Assembly (NCBI GenBank): GCA_030295235.1
Contig: AP026137.1
Location: 868,001-932,000 of the forward strand
Length of the DNA stretch: 64,000 nucleotides
Source: Fistulifera solaris
Taxonomy: Eukaryota > Bacillariophyta > Bacillariophyceae > Naviculales > Stauroneidaceae
Reading direction: 5' to 3'
The notes under the pieces were generated by a model that had not been told where the DNA came from, did no database searches, and saw only the letters and a program-made list of their open reading frames with translations. The stretch's first letter is position 1. Every line of letters starts with the position of its first letter. This document shows positions 9,664 to 19,770 of this stretch, piece by piece. A program made the translations under genes and the position numbers.

Positions 9664-10746
9664 TTACCATGACCTTATTACTTCGTCGACGCCAGGAACG
9701 CGACAGAAAAGACGAGCACCGCTGAATAGTGTAACATTCACTGGAAACTCAAAGCGCCTCGTCAGTTCTTCCATTTCCAGAGCGCACTTCGACTCGCATA
9801 CACCCTTCAATTTACTTATGGCTTCAAACATAAAAGGAGGAATTCTCTCGAGAAGTGAATCGAGCACGTCTTGTTGGTCATCGATATCAACATTCCTATC
9901 TAGAAGCATATCCTGAACTAGTGGTCGAACTTCTTGAATTCGCTTTCCGTTTGATTTCTTGAACACGAAATCAAGTGTTCGCGACACCGCATAGTGGGCT
10001 TCAAAGATTCTCAATTTGATGATAGCGAGTGCCACTATATGTGGCCCAGGTAAGTCCACATCGTCGATGTTGGGACACTCCTCAAAGATGTCCCGATATC
10101 GGCAGTTTTCCTCAACGTCGTAGATCCAGTCACCTTCACGAGAGTGCTTATGCTTTACCAGAATTTCATCCGGGTCTAGGTCGTCGTATTGTAAACAATA
10201 GCGGATGAAAGCGTAAGCGTCATCATCTCGGTTCAAATAAAGAAGGATGAATGGGACACGAAATTTCGTATTAAAACCATTCATTTCATCCAATCGCAAA
10301 AGCTCCAGGTAATGAAAGAGCGCCTTCTCCCAGACTTCTTTCACCTCACAGTCGTAGGCAGCCATCCAATACGATTTTGCCAGCTTGGCACAAGCTTTTA
10401 GATACTTTTCCGTCTCATCAAGCTCGCCGAATTCTCCGATACGTGTCTCAAATATATTTTCCGCCACTGCATTGTCTTGCCATGGATCAACAAAGGTTCG
10501 AAGCGGGATAGCCTCTGTGTCAACCCGGTTTCTCTCATCTTCGATTCGCTTGCACAGTTTGCGATGAAGTTGAAAGTGCTTTTTCTGGCATTCCGAACTG
10601 CAATACCAAGCTACTTGGCACCGCGAACAGCGCTGTAAGCTTGCGACGACAATTCGATTACCATAATGGCGACACGCAAAGCAATACGGCTCAGGTTTCA
10701 AGTTGTGATCCTTTCCGTCGTACAAGGGCGTATTTGAACGGTTCAT
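9664..10746 (-). CDS. MYND zinc-finger protein, paralogue 1 (intact)
   Basis: 360 residues with no intron or frameshift; the best-preserved short member of the local family. A complete MYND finger lies at residues 22-65: C22-x2-C25, C40-x2-C43, C49-x3-C53, H61-x3-C65. The rest is a conserved diatom-type C-terminal region shared by all six copies: EVWEKALFHYLELLRLD, VPFILLYLNRDDDAYAFIRY, REGDWIYDVE, ALAIIKLRI, IQEVRPLVQDMLL and a terminal FCRVPG. MYND fingers bind proline-rich peptides in partner proteins; the C-terminal part has no function known to me and lacks SET motifs. Start at the first ATG (10746). Confidence 0.85.
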   Translation of the reverse strand: MNRSNTPLYDGKDHNLKPEPYCFACRHYGNRIVVASLQRCSRCQVAWYCSSECQKKHFQLHRKLCKRIEDERNRVDTEAIPLRTFVDPWQDNAVAENIFETRIGEFGELDETEKYLKACAKLAKSYWMAAYDCEVKEVWEKALFHYLELLRLDEMNGFNTKFRVPFILLYLNRDDDAYAFIRYCLQYDDLDPDEILVKHKHSREGDWIYDVEENCRYRDIFEECPNIDDVDLPGPHIVALAIIKLRIFEAHYAVSRTLDFVFKKSNGKRIQEVRPLVQDMLLDRNVDIDDQQDVLDSLLERIPPFMFEAISKLKGVCESKCALEMEELTRRFEFPVNVTLFSGARLFCRVPGVDEVIRSW

Positions 10747-11616
10747 TCGCTCGATAAATCTGATACCTTACCAATGGTATCTTTTCGAAGAAATCGCGGC
10801 CACAAAAAGGACACTGTAATAGATATGGTAAGTAAGAAGATTTCAGAGGACTCAAAAGGATGTTCTGAATCTGAAGGTCCTGCAGAACAAGATACCTGGT
10901 ATGCCGGATGTGAAAACATTTATTGTTTGTTTGCGATCTTCTTGTTGCGATCCTTTTATGTTTGGCGATCGACGCGATGATGATTATTTTGCACCGGATC
11001 CGACGACTTGTGGACGGCAGGTCACGAATAAACAGTCACGATAAAATAACAACAAACTACACGGAGTAAATTATACGGAATACGGAGTAGTACGGCCTGA
11101 GAGATGATAAGAAATGTTATTCATTCTTCCAATAGTTCAGCACAAATAAGAAAAAGGTTTCCTTATTGTGCCAGTATCTGCCAATCGACGAGGGCCAGCT
11201 TGATACTCTGTATTAGTTATCCCGACACGTGCATGTCTAGCAACAGTTCTCCAAAGCCTTTGCTGAATAGAGCCGTCAGCCATGAGGTTCCAAAAACGCA
11301 TGTTCTTTTGAAAAATCCTAACCAATTTGAATGCTGAGAGAACCCGTACTTGGATTTCTGATTAGACAGCTGTGCTTCATATCGAAGCGAAATCGAACAC
11401 GACGATGCGAGAAATGAAAGGGCACGTTCACAGCAAATACATACTGCGATAAAAATCAAGAGTAACACCATCGTCGTTGTTCGTCGTCTATTGATGCTTG
11501 TCCATTCAGTTGTTGCGAAGATTTATGTCTACTGCGAAACGGTTAGCAATCCAAGCCAGGGAGCCCCGAAGACCTAGCAATTAATTATCGTTAACAGCCA
11601 TTAGGGATGTTCCGAA
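10747..11616. other. Intergenic; no gene recognised
   Basis: Between MYND copies 1 and 2. It holds a TACC-AAT-GGTA sequence within 35 bp of the copy-1 start and an exact TACCTGGTA at 10893. Short repeated TACGGAGTA words occur near 11075-11090. Nothing else stands out. Confidence 0.4.
10893..10901. promoter_or_regulatory. TACCTGGTA element upstream of MYND copy 1
   Basis: An exact copy of the nine-base near-palindrome, 147 bp before the minus-strand start codon at 10746. The role is inferred. Confidence 0.3.
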
Positions 11617-12713
11617 TTACTTCCCGACGATTGGTAGAACTTCGCCGTTCTCTGCAAAACTTTCGAGCATCTCATAAGCTCCAGGTACGCGGAAAAGACA
11701 CTGGACACTGCAATTCAGTAAAAGATTAATTGGAAACGGAATGTGCCGCGTCGATTCCACAAGTTCGTAATATTGCACGGTCGAATCCACTAGGTCCAAC
11801 ATTTTCTCACGTATACGAGGAGTGATTTCCCCAAGAAACGAGTTGAGTTGCTGCCGTTGACCAACGATATCATTACCGACAATCATCCCTCTCGGACTAT
11901 GGGTCGTATTTCTTGTATGCGTTTCGCATTTGTCTGCTGGAACACGTAATCGAGTTCTTTTGTAATCGCATTATCGATTGCAACGATACGCATTTTGATA
12001 ATAGCGAGTGCTACGTAGAATAGTCCCGTCGCCTTTTGCTCTGTCATTTTGGGACACTCCTTCGACATGTCGAGATAACGACAATTTCTCTCGACCGGAT
12101 ACAGCCAGTCGCCTTCACGCGATCGTTTGTGTCGTGAAAGAACTTCATTGAAGTCAAGATCGTCAAATTGGAGCCAGTATCGAGGCAAAGGCATCATCGT
12201 CTCGATTGAGATAGAGAAGAATAAATGGCACCCGGTGACGGGCCTCGGCACTACTCGTCCCGGTAGCATCTAACCGCGATATCTCCAGAAAATGAAATAG
12301 AGAAAGCTCCCAGACGTCTTTCACGTCCGAATCGTGAGCTGCTTCCCAATACGATTTCGCTAGCTCGCCACGAGCCTCTAAATAGTCATGACCGAACGTG
12401 TTAAATTCACCCACACGCGTCTCAAATGGATTTTCGTCTGGCACAACAGAGTCTCGAAGCACGTCAGTCACCACCGCGAGAACCTGCAGATCTGTCTCAA
12501 TCTGATCACAGATCATGCGATGATCATTTTAAAGTTCTTCTTCTGGCATTCCCTGCTGCAGTACCAGGCCACATTACAACGTGAGCACCGCTTCGATGCT
12601 GGGATAAAATCTTCATACATGTGCTGGTAGCGACAGCCAAAGCAGTAGGGTTTCTTTAACTGCATATCCTTTCCGTCGTAACAAGGCTTTTTGAGAAGGG
12701 TCAATCCGCACAT
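11617..12713 (-). pseudogene. MYND paralogue 2, broken in three places
   Basis: Four overlapping frames in the right order cover the whole family protein: the MYND finger (FGCRYQHMYEDFIPASKRC, then CNVAWYCSREC) from the ATG at 12713, then the DVWELSLFHFLEISRLD and LLYLNRDDDAFAS parts, then REGDWLYPVE to IQEIRPIVRE, and last FRVPGAYEMLESF. Breaks fall near 12527 (AAAA run), 12183 and 11885. The second break removes the RY of SIRYW and needs more than a one-base repair, so decay is more likely here than in other copies. If the assembly proves wrong at all three sites, the gene may still be functional. Confidence 0.65.
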
Positions 12714-13343
12714 GGGGCGGAATTTGATTAAGTAATTGTTGTAAGAAATCGTCCGAATTCATTGTAGCTTTGACGAAGATCGAGGAAAGTTACTTCGTGC
12801 AAATCCTCGCTGCAATTTGCCCAAATTCTCTTGAGTAACAGAGATAGTTATTAAGTTAGTTTTTACTAGTTTAGGGTCTCTAGGCTACGATAGTGAAATA
12901 ATGATAAACATATTATAGCGTCGCATCTATTTTTACTACTGTTGCAGCTTGCAGCGCAGTTTTGTGGCTGCAGGTTTAAAAAACTGGACTGATATATTTT
13001 TGATGATTCACTAGATGTTGCATTTACACTTTACTCCATAGTCAACTCAAAGCCGCACGAAGAGCAGACGAAATTGTTAGATTGTGGCTGGCGCCTTGGC
13101 TGGCGCCTATGTATGGCGGAAAAGTTGTAGGATCTAAAATTTCGCGGTGGATTAGACTATGTCTTCGTTTTTACCTGGTAATTATAATTATAACATTTTA
13201 CCTAGCAAAACTAGCATCGTTATCCTCATAAAGCGAGATTCCTTTCGGATGACAATTAGCAAAGGCGCTTTGTTAAAGCTACACCTGGTAAAAATTTAAA
13301 CAAGCAGAAACTACCTTTGATGACTGTTGATGAGCCAAAGCAG
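12714..13343. other. Intergenic with a degenerate family-1 fragment
   Basis: A stretch near 13000-13045 contains TTACACTTTACTCCATAGTC, the second conserved block of family 1. TACCTGGTA lies at 13172 and a one-mismatch copy near 13282. GGCGCC words repeat near 13090-13110. No gene was recognised. Confidence 0.4.
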
Positions 13344-14483
13344 TTAACTGAAATGGGCATGACTGTCTAGATCTCCCCAAGTCTTGAGAATGCCGGCGGC
13401 TCCAGGAACTCGACAAAAAGCGCGAGCACTACTCCAGAGCGTTTCACCGGCCGGAAAACTCTGACTCATTGAAGCAAAGCAGTGCGTCAAATCATCCATT
13501 TCCAAAGATTGTTTGACTTCACAAACGTCCTTCAAGGATCGTAATGCTGTAAGCACAAACGGAGGAATTCTCTCAAGTAATGCAACAAGAATATCTCGCT
13601 GGTCATCAATATCAAGGTCACTGCGTGTCAGCATATCTTTTACCAGCGATCGAACCTCTACTATTCGCCTTGCAGTTGTTCTTTCAAAAACAAAGTCGAC
13701 TGCTCGTGACACCGCATCGTGCGCAGCAATAATGCGCATTTTTATGATAGCGAGCGCCAATAAAAACGGTTCTGGATTGTGGGCATAGTCCATGTCCGGG
13801 CAATCCTCGAAAATGTCACGATATCGGCAGTCGTTCTCAATCGGATAAATCCAATCACCTTCCCGCGAATGTTGATGTCGCTCAAAAAGTTCGAAAACGT
13901 CATGCTCGCTCAAGCGATATCGCGCATAGGAATAGGCGTCATCGTCTCGGTTGAGGTACAGAAGAATAAACGGAAGTCGAAAGCGAGCTTCGAAACTAAT
14001 CTTATAATCCAACCTCAGAACCTCCAAGCAATGAAAAAGTGACTTTTCCCAGACCTCCTTTATTTCGCAGTCATAGGCTGCCTCCCAATACGATCGTGCC
14101 AACTGGGTGCGTGTCATTACGTAGTAATCAGCGTCATCAATGTCATGGAAATCCCCGATACGCGTCTCGAATAAGTTTTGAGGTACCGTGTCTCCTTCAA
14201 GTGGATCAATATAGGCTCGAAGTGATATGGCTTCTTGCTCTACGGCTTCGATTCCGTGTGCGATATCTTTACAGACCACGCGATGAAGCTTGAAGTGTTT
14301 CTTTTGACAATCGGCACTGCAGTACCAAGCAACCATGCATCGGGAGCAGCGTTTCAGTTCCGAGAGGACTGTATGGCCGTGGAAATGCTTACAGGCAAAG
14401 CAGTACGGATCCTCTCTTAAATTCGTGTCCTTTCCGTCGTAGCAGAATGGAATTTGATCGCCGTCGCCGTCGGAAATATCCAT
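13344..14483 (-). CDS. MYND zinc-finger protein, paralogue 3 (intact)
   Basis: 379 residues from an ATG at 14483 (MDISDGDGDQIPFCYDGKD). The frame is open further upstream, but that part contains only a hydrophobic stretch and a non-ATG beginning, and paralogue 4 aligns from the equivalent Met, so the inner start is preferred. The MYND finger is complete (YCFACKHFHG, then RCSRCMVAWYCSADC and HRVVC). The C-terminal family blocks are all present: EVWEKSLFHCLEVLRLD, LLYLNRDDDAYSYARY, REGDWIYPIENDCRYRDIFE, ALAIIKMRI, LLERIPPF, FCRVPGAAGIL. No introns. Role unknown beyond likely protein binding through MYND. Confidence 0.85.
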   Translation of the reverse strand: MDISDGDGDQIPFCYDGKDTNLREDPYCFACKHFHGHTVLSELKRCSRCMVAWYCSADCQKKHFKLHRVVCKDIAHGIEAVEQEAISLRAYIDPLEGDTVPQNLFETRIGDFHDIDDADYYVMTRTQLARSYWEAAYDCEIKEVWEKSLFHCLEVLRLDYKISFEARFRLPFILLYLNRDDDAYSYARYRLSEHDVFELFERHQHSREGDWIYPIENDCRYRDIFEDCPDMDYAHNPEPFLLALAIIKMRIIAAHDAVSRAVDFVFERTTARRIVEVRSLVKDMLTRSDLDIDDQRDILVALLERIPPFVLTALRSLKDVCEVKQSLEMDDLTHCFASMSQSFPAGETLWSSARAFCRVPGAAGILKTWGDLDSHAHFS

Positions 14484-15240
14484 TATTGCCACGAATGCCA
14501 CAAGTGAAATCAAGAGTATATCAAAAAATTGTACGGAGTACGGAGTATTTGTGAATACTGCGGCTGTAGACAGCATCAAAGGATCGATCCTCATCGTGGC
14601 TTCAAAAGAAAAGTTCAAATAGCGACGATATCCGCGCTCGCGATGAATTCGTGACAGAAATCTAGTCTTGGTTGCGTTCCGTCTCGATAATGTCTGCGGC
14701 CTTACAGTCTCGCTAAGAATGCAGAAAACAATGATCTGCAATCGCATTGACATCAAAAGGTTTTGTTTATGAGCTTGCCACGGGCCCAGAAAATCTGGGA
14801 GAGTGGTGTATTGACGTACACGGAAAATCTGGGAGTGTGAAGATTTCACATGCCCAGAAAATGTGGGGATGTGGTGTTTTTACGTCCACAGAAATTGTGC
14901 AAAACTCGGCACTGGCTGTAATGCTATAGCGCGTACGATTGGAGCTCCGCCCTTGGCAGTTTGCGGGAGCGTTGTCAGCGACTGCACAATTGGCGCCTAA
15001 AAGCCAGTCGGCTCAAAGGAAGAGGAGACGATAGTGAAGGAGAAACCAGCGATGCTAGACTACCGCGTACATGATTGGATTGTAACCTGATGAACTTCAT
15101 AAACATTACCAATTGTAGCTGTTTCGATAGCTTCAATAAAAACTTTCTTTAACGTGCAGTAGTCGTCGAGGAGGTTCACTGGCCTGGGATACAAGCTCAT
15201 TGGATTATCCAATTTAGCAAGTAACTTGCTCCAGTAGAAT
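14484..15240. other. Intergenic, with a short internal duplication and a possible SRP54 3' UTR
   Basis: At 14784 and 14852 two ~38-bp copies of GCCCAGAAAAT(C/G)TGGG plus GTGGTGT and ACGT(A/C)CAC occur, with a related piece between them. At 15060-15240, directly after the stop of the SRP54-like exon, there is a 60-codon open stretch without family resemblance that is best read as duplicated 3' flank. Confidence 0.35.
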
Positions 15241-15579
15241 TTACCGCTGTCCCAAGCCCATCGCTTGTGCCATCTCAATCATTGCTCCCATATCCATACC
15301 GCCCATTCCCGGTATATCACCCGGCATGCCGCCACTCATCGATGCGTCCATGTCGGGCATTCCTCCGGCGTTTGTTCCTCCTTTGGCCATTTGCTGCATC
15401 ATGGCGGCTACTTTTTCCCGACCACCCATCTGCTGCAGCATCTTGAGATCCATCTGATTCAATCGCTGCTGAACGAAATTTGAATTCTTTTTGACCTTTG
15501 CTGCCAACTGCTGTTGACGGGCATCTTCATTCTTTCCTACCATCCCCGACTTGCCCATCTTGCTCACCATTCCTTTCAA
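15241..15579 (-). pseudogene. SRP54: SRP54 C-terminal exon fragment
   Basis: The translation is the Met-rich tail of the signal-recognition-particle 54-kDa subunit: KGMVSKMGKSGM, LNQMDLKMLQQMGG, then Gly/Met-rich GGMPDM...GMGGMDMG to a stop at 15241. Human SRP54 ends with a similar run (QMAKMMDPRVLHHMGG...). The GTPase and the signal-binding core of the M domain are absent, and the DNA upstream is the end of MYND copy 4. The reading frame closes upstream at ATAG|TTG, where the AG could be the original splice acceptor, so this looks like a duplicated last exon. The only in-fragment ATG is at 15570 (109 codons). It is probably not a working gene. Confidence 0.7.
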
Positions 15580-15613
15580 CTATTTATGAACGACAGTCCA
15601 TAGTTGCCGAGAT

Positions 15614-16724
15614 CTATCGACTTTCGAGTATGTAGCCCGCTCCAGGAACACGGCAAAAAGGCGAGTCCCATTCCAGAGTGTAACATTACCAGGAAATGCA
15701 TGGGACTCCGTTAATATTTCCATTTCTAGACAATTCTTTTCTTCACAAGTTTTCTTTGTGTCCCTTAGAATTGAATAGAAAACTGGGGGATTCCCTCCAG
15801 AAGTGCATCGCGAACAAGTTGTTGTTCGCCAAGATCTACAACATCAATACCTAAGAGCATGTGTTGCACAAGTGGCCTCACTTCTTGTATTCGACTCCCA
15901 CTTGTTTTGTTAAAGACGAGATCAAGTGCTCGCGACACCGCCACATGGGCTGCAACAATACGCATTTTGATAATTGCGAGAGCGAATATAAACGGAAAGT
16001 CGACATCTTCTGCATCGGAAAAATCCTCGAAAATGTTGCGATATCGGTAATTGACGTCGACGGGATATATCCAATCACCTTCACGAGATTGTTCATGAAG
16101 ATCATAGTACTCATCGTCGATTGAGTCGTCGGGACCGATGCAGTGTCGGATAAAGGCATAGGCGTCGTCGTCCCGGTTAAGGTATAATAGAATGAATGGA
16201 ACACGATAGGTCGTCTCAAAACCAACCAAATCATCTAACCTCAGAAGCTCCAAATAATGAAAAAGGGCCATTTCCCAAACCTCTTTTATCTCAGAATCGT
16301 AGGCTGCATGCCAATACGAGTCTGCGAGTTCATGGCGGGTCGTCAGATAGTCCGCGGCCTCTTCAATCAGACCGAAATCCCCAACACGTGTCTCAAATAT
16401 GTTTTCTGGCTCTCCTTCCTCGTCAAATGGATCAATATAGGTTCGAAGCGGTACGGCCTCTTCCTCTACATAACGAATTTCTTGTGCAATAACGGTACAG
16501 GACTCGCGATGGTGCTTGAAGTGCTTCTTTTGACAGTCAGCACTGCAGTACCAGGCGACTTTGCAACGTGAGCAACGTTTTAGATTCGAGAGGACGAATC
16601 GGCCGTGAAAAAGTTTACAGGCAAAGCAGTATGGATCCTCTCTTAAATTCGTATCCTTCCCGTCGTAGCAGAATGGAATTTGATCAAGACACATGCGCTC
16701 GTCGTCGCCGTAGAAGGAATTCAT
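15614..16724 (-). CDS. MYND zinc-finger protein, paralogue 4, two homopolymer gaps at the C-terminus
   Basis: The start is the first ATG, 16724 (MNSFYGDDERMCLDQ). The MYND finger is complete (YCFACKLFHG, RCSRCKVAWYCSADC, HRESC), and the family blocks continue to LLEGIPQ. There the frame closes at 15765. Adding one base to the G5 run at 15785-15789 and one to the A5 run at 15655-15659 gives 370 codons that end GTRLFCRVPGAGYILESR, matching the other copies to the last residue. Two independent homopolymer repairs restoring a conserved end argue for sequence error. The spacing to the SRP54 fragment is 34 bp. Confidence 0.75.
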
Positions 16725-17408
16725 TGTTGTTGCGAATGCTAGTAAAGGGAATAAGAAAACAAATGCAGGAAAACTCCTCGAGCGAATGTATGAATACAAC
16801 TCCTGGGACGAGAAAATAATAGTTGCAAAATCTATGTTTAGAAGTGCAGTAGACTTTCAAATTATTTGCATTTGCCTCATTTCCAGATTTTCTGGCTACG
16901 CAAAGACACACATCGCAAAAGGATCGCGATACTGGAGCTCGTGACTGACATGTAGTCGTGGTTTGGCTAACGACAACTCTTTTCCGACGGATAAAATAGA
17001 ACCGCCGGGCGCTGGAAATTCTGGTTAAATTCCTTATAGGCTACTTAACGCCATCTTAGCTAACAAATGGGACGTACGACATAGGCTACGATATCGTGGC
17101 GAGTCATTCATGGGCGCATCGATTGCAGCTGAATGACGAACCTTTTTGGCGCTCCCAAAACATCGTATCCATTCTCCACTTACTTTACTGAGCGGTATTG
17201 TTCCAAACAGTTAGATCTCGACTTTTCAACACGCGATAATGTTGAGTAGAGTGTACTCCAGTTCTCTTTTCAAATATGTAGTTCCTTCGTCAATTTTTGG
17301 TTGTCGATCAACGCTAGTTATGTATTCCAGCCACTCATGTAAAACCTCAAAAATGAATCACAGGAAGAATGTGAATCATTAATCTTCGTCAGAATATTCG
17401 ACATCACT
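16725..17408. other. Intergenic; one family-1 head and one TTCCAGA..TCTGG palindrome
   Basis: TTCCAGATTTTCTGG lies near 16881, the same palindrome type that dominates the 36-38 kb satellite. GTGACTGACATGTAGTCGTGG near 16940 is a family-1 head. A ~43-codon open stretch on the minus strand near 17230-17355 has no recognisable relatives. Confidence 0.4.
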
Positions 17409-18092
17409 CTACCGCTTCGCAATCGGTAGGAAACGCCTGGTAAAATTTGCGTTTGTGTGCAATATCGCCGACACTAGTGATAGCAAGTCGAAGCATGTCA
17501 TAAGCTCGGCACGCGATGAAAGGAGCGAAGACTGCTTTCCAGTGCTAGTTTGAAACTTGAAATAGCATAAACCAAGTGAGAAGCATTCCTCATAAAAGGC
17601 TCTTTTCGCTTGTTTGGGCTCTTCATTTTCAATCATATCAAATACTGTCGGGACTGGTTCAGCAATGTCAACATTAGCATTTACAAGCATTTCTTGCACA
17701 AGTTCTCGAACTTTCGAGAAACGTTGGAAACTGGTGTGCTTGACGCGAAAGCTCTAGACCGCGAAACTGCATTTTGGGATGCAATGGTACGCATCTTGAT
17801 GAAAGCGAGAGCTACGAAGTAGGACAGAAGCAAATCCTCCGAGTTGATGTCTTCGTTAAAAATGTCCTGATAGCGACTGCTGCGTTCGATCGAGTAGGGC
17901 AGACTTCGACCATAATATCCGGCCTTCAGCCAGTATTGAACGAAAGCGTAAGCCATGTCAACTCGAACTAGGTAGAAGAATGAATGAAATCCAAGCACGA
18001 ACCGTAAAGTCATATCCGGCATCCACTTTCATAATCTTATAGCAATGAAAGAGTGCTTCTTCCCAAGTTTGCTTGATCTCCCAGTAATAAGT
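17409..18092 (-). pseudogene. MYND-family paralogue 5, remnant lacking the MYND finger
   Basis: Only the C-terminal family region remains, in at least three frames: WEIKQTWEEALFHCYKIMKVD and FILL near 18000-18090, then MAYAFVQYWLK, YSIERSSRYQDIF and ALAFIKMRTIASQNAVSRS (17681-18022), then LCKKCLQEMLVNANVDIAEP onward (17409-17699). It begins four bases after the stop codon of paralogue 6, so a deletion has fused the two loci. No start codon or zinc ligands are left. Conservation is weaker than in copies 1, 3 and 4, which supports genuine decay. Confidence 0.75.
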
Positions 18093-18095
18093 TGT

Positions 18096-19353
18096 TTATC
18101 GTTTTGCCTTGGGTTTAGAGCCATCGGATTTGCGCTTCCGTTTGAGAGCTGCTTTGCAATCAGTATAGCTCTGGAGCATTGCTTGAGCCCCAGGAATACG
18201 ATAAACAGCACGGAGACTGCTCCGAAGTGTGGGTTTCAATCTTTCAGGACACCCATAAAGTTGTTCCAGCATATCATCAAGATCGAAAATGTCTATCGTT
18301 TCAGAAATGCGTTTGTTATGCAGCAAAGCTTCAATCATGGTTGGTTCCTCCTCGTCACCATGTATGGCTCTTTCATTGTGAATTCTATCGAAGATCTGAT
18401 GGAGTTGATTGCGTTGACTGGCAATATCGATCTTACCGCCCAGAAGCATCTCTCGCACAACGGGCTGCACTTCTGAAATGCGTTTCACACCAGTCTGCTC
18501 AAACGCGAAATCCATGGTTCGTAAAACGGCTTCGTGAGAATGCAATGACTCGCATCTTAATGATAGCGAGTGCTACTAGATACGGTAGATACATCTCTGG
18601 CTCTTTCGAGATGGTGCTCTGCTGGAACATATCAAGATAACGACAGTTAGGCTCGACCGAATAGGGACGGCTAATCTGGTTAGGTATTCCTTCCTTAAAC
18701 CAGTATCGAATATATGCGTAAGCCTCGTCATCTCGATTCAAGAACAGTAAAATGAATGGGACTCGCAGGCGAACACCGACATCAAATTCTGCATCGACGC
18801 TAACGAGTTTCAAGCTGTGAAGTAACGCCTCTTCCCATATTTCTTTTGCCTCACACTGGTAGGCTACATTCCAGTATTCTTCTGCCAAAGTGCACCGGGC
18901 ATCAAAATAATCGACTGCGTCATCATCGAACCTTTCGTTGTCAGTATTTTCGTAATAGCGTTCGATTTCTCGATAGTCCTCCGATAAAACTCCTGAATCT
19001 TGAAGTACACTGATTTTGGAGCTAGTTGTTCTCTAATTTTCGCAAAGAAAAAACATAGGTCGGGATGATCTCGGTCGTGCATTTCCTGGCATCGACTAGT
19101 ACAACACCAGATCGCCTGGCACTTGATACAACGTTGTCGAGTTTTGACGTCGGTAATTTTTGGCTCGTCATCAACCGCACAGCAATAAAATAGCGGTTCC
19201 TCAATCAATCCAGGGTCTTTACCTTGGTAGAAAGGCGTGGTGAAAAAATCTTCGTCTTGGTAATAACGATATCCAAAGCATAGCCTTCGTCGCTCCTTCG
19301 TCTTGTGAGGAGGCTTCTTCGGGCGTCTCCTTCTCTTCTATTCCCGATTCCAT
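18096..19353 (-). CDS. MYND-family protein, paralogue 6, divergent finger, frame broken
   Basis: The most divergent copy. From PFYQGKDPGLIEEPLFYCC onward it follows the family. The second zinc site is kept (RCIKCQAIWCCTSRC...HPDLC), but the first CxxC is replaced by an adjacent CC, so one zinc ligand pair is doubtful. Then come EIWEEALLHSLKL, LLFLNRDDEAYAYIRYWFKEG, ALAIIKMRV, a longer C-terminal region, YRIPGAQAML and a basic tail (KRKRKSDGSKPKAKR) that could be a nuclear signal. Breaks lie near 19266, 19014-19017 (AAAA) and 18541; the last two are mended by one base each. The N-terminus beyond the first break, with an ATG at 19353, is uncertain. Confidence 0.55.
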
Positions 19354-19770
19354 TGTGGTTGTTGTAAGCGGTTGATGGCAATAATTCTCTCAGTATGAGT
19401 TCCAAATAATGAACAAAATACAACTGCATGTGTTTCGTCATCAATCGCAGCATCATAAAAGCCGCACGAAAATAAAGAAAGCACAAAAAATAAAGCATGA
19501 TTGAAATGTTTTCAGTCGGAAGAAAAGGTCACTGACACTTTACGCTATAGTAGCCGCTGGAGATTTCTCGGATTGGTTGGTTCACTGCGCACCGGTACTA
19601 ACAGGTAACAGGATTACTCGTCCGCCCGCAATAATAATAAGGTCTTACCGGTACGGAGTATTTCGCAACGCACGCGAGCAGCAAAAAAGTTCGAAGGTCT
19701 TTGCTTCAATAGCATTGCTTTTAAATCATTCGTTCTGGTAATTAATTCTCATTTTACAAAGCGAATTATT
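19354..19770. other. Intergenic with a family-1 fragment upstream of the HA-domain gene
   Basis: GATTGAAATGTTTTCAGTCGG near 19500 and GACACTTTACGCTATAGTAG near 19532 are a compressed family-1 head. A CCGGTACTAACAGGTAACAGG sequence near 19591-19611 resembles but does not equal the TACC(A/T)GGTA element. Confidence 0.4.

Noticed and set aside
14484-14849. Upstream extension of MYND paralogue 3 with a hydrophobic segment
   Set aside because: It begins at a non-ATG codon, contains noncoding-looking repeats, and the paralogues align from the inner Met.
15060-15240. A 60-codon open stretch after the SRP54 fragment
   Set aside because: No ATG of its own in frame near the start and no family resemblance; more likely copied 3' flank.
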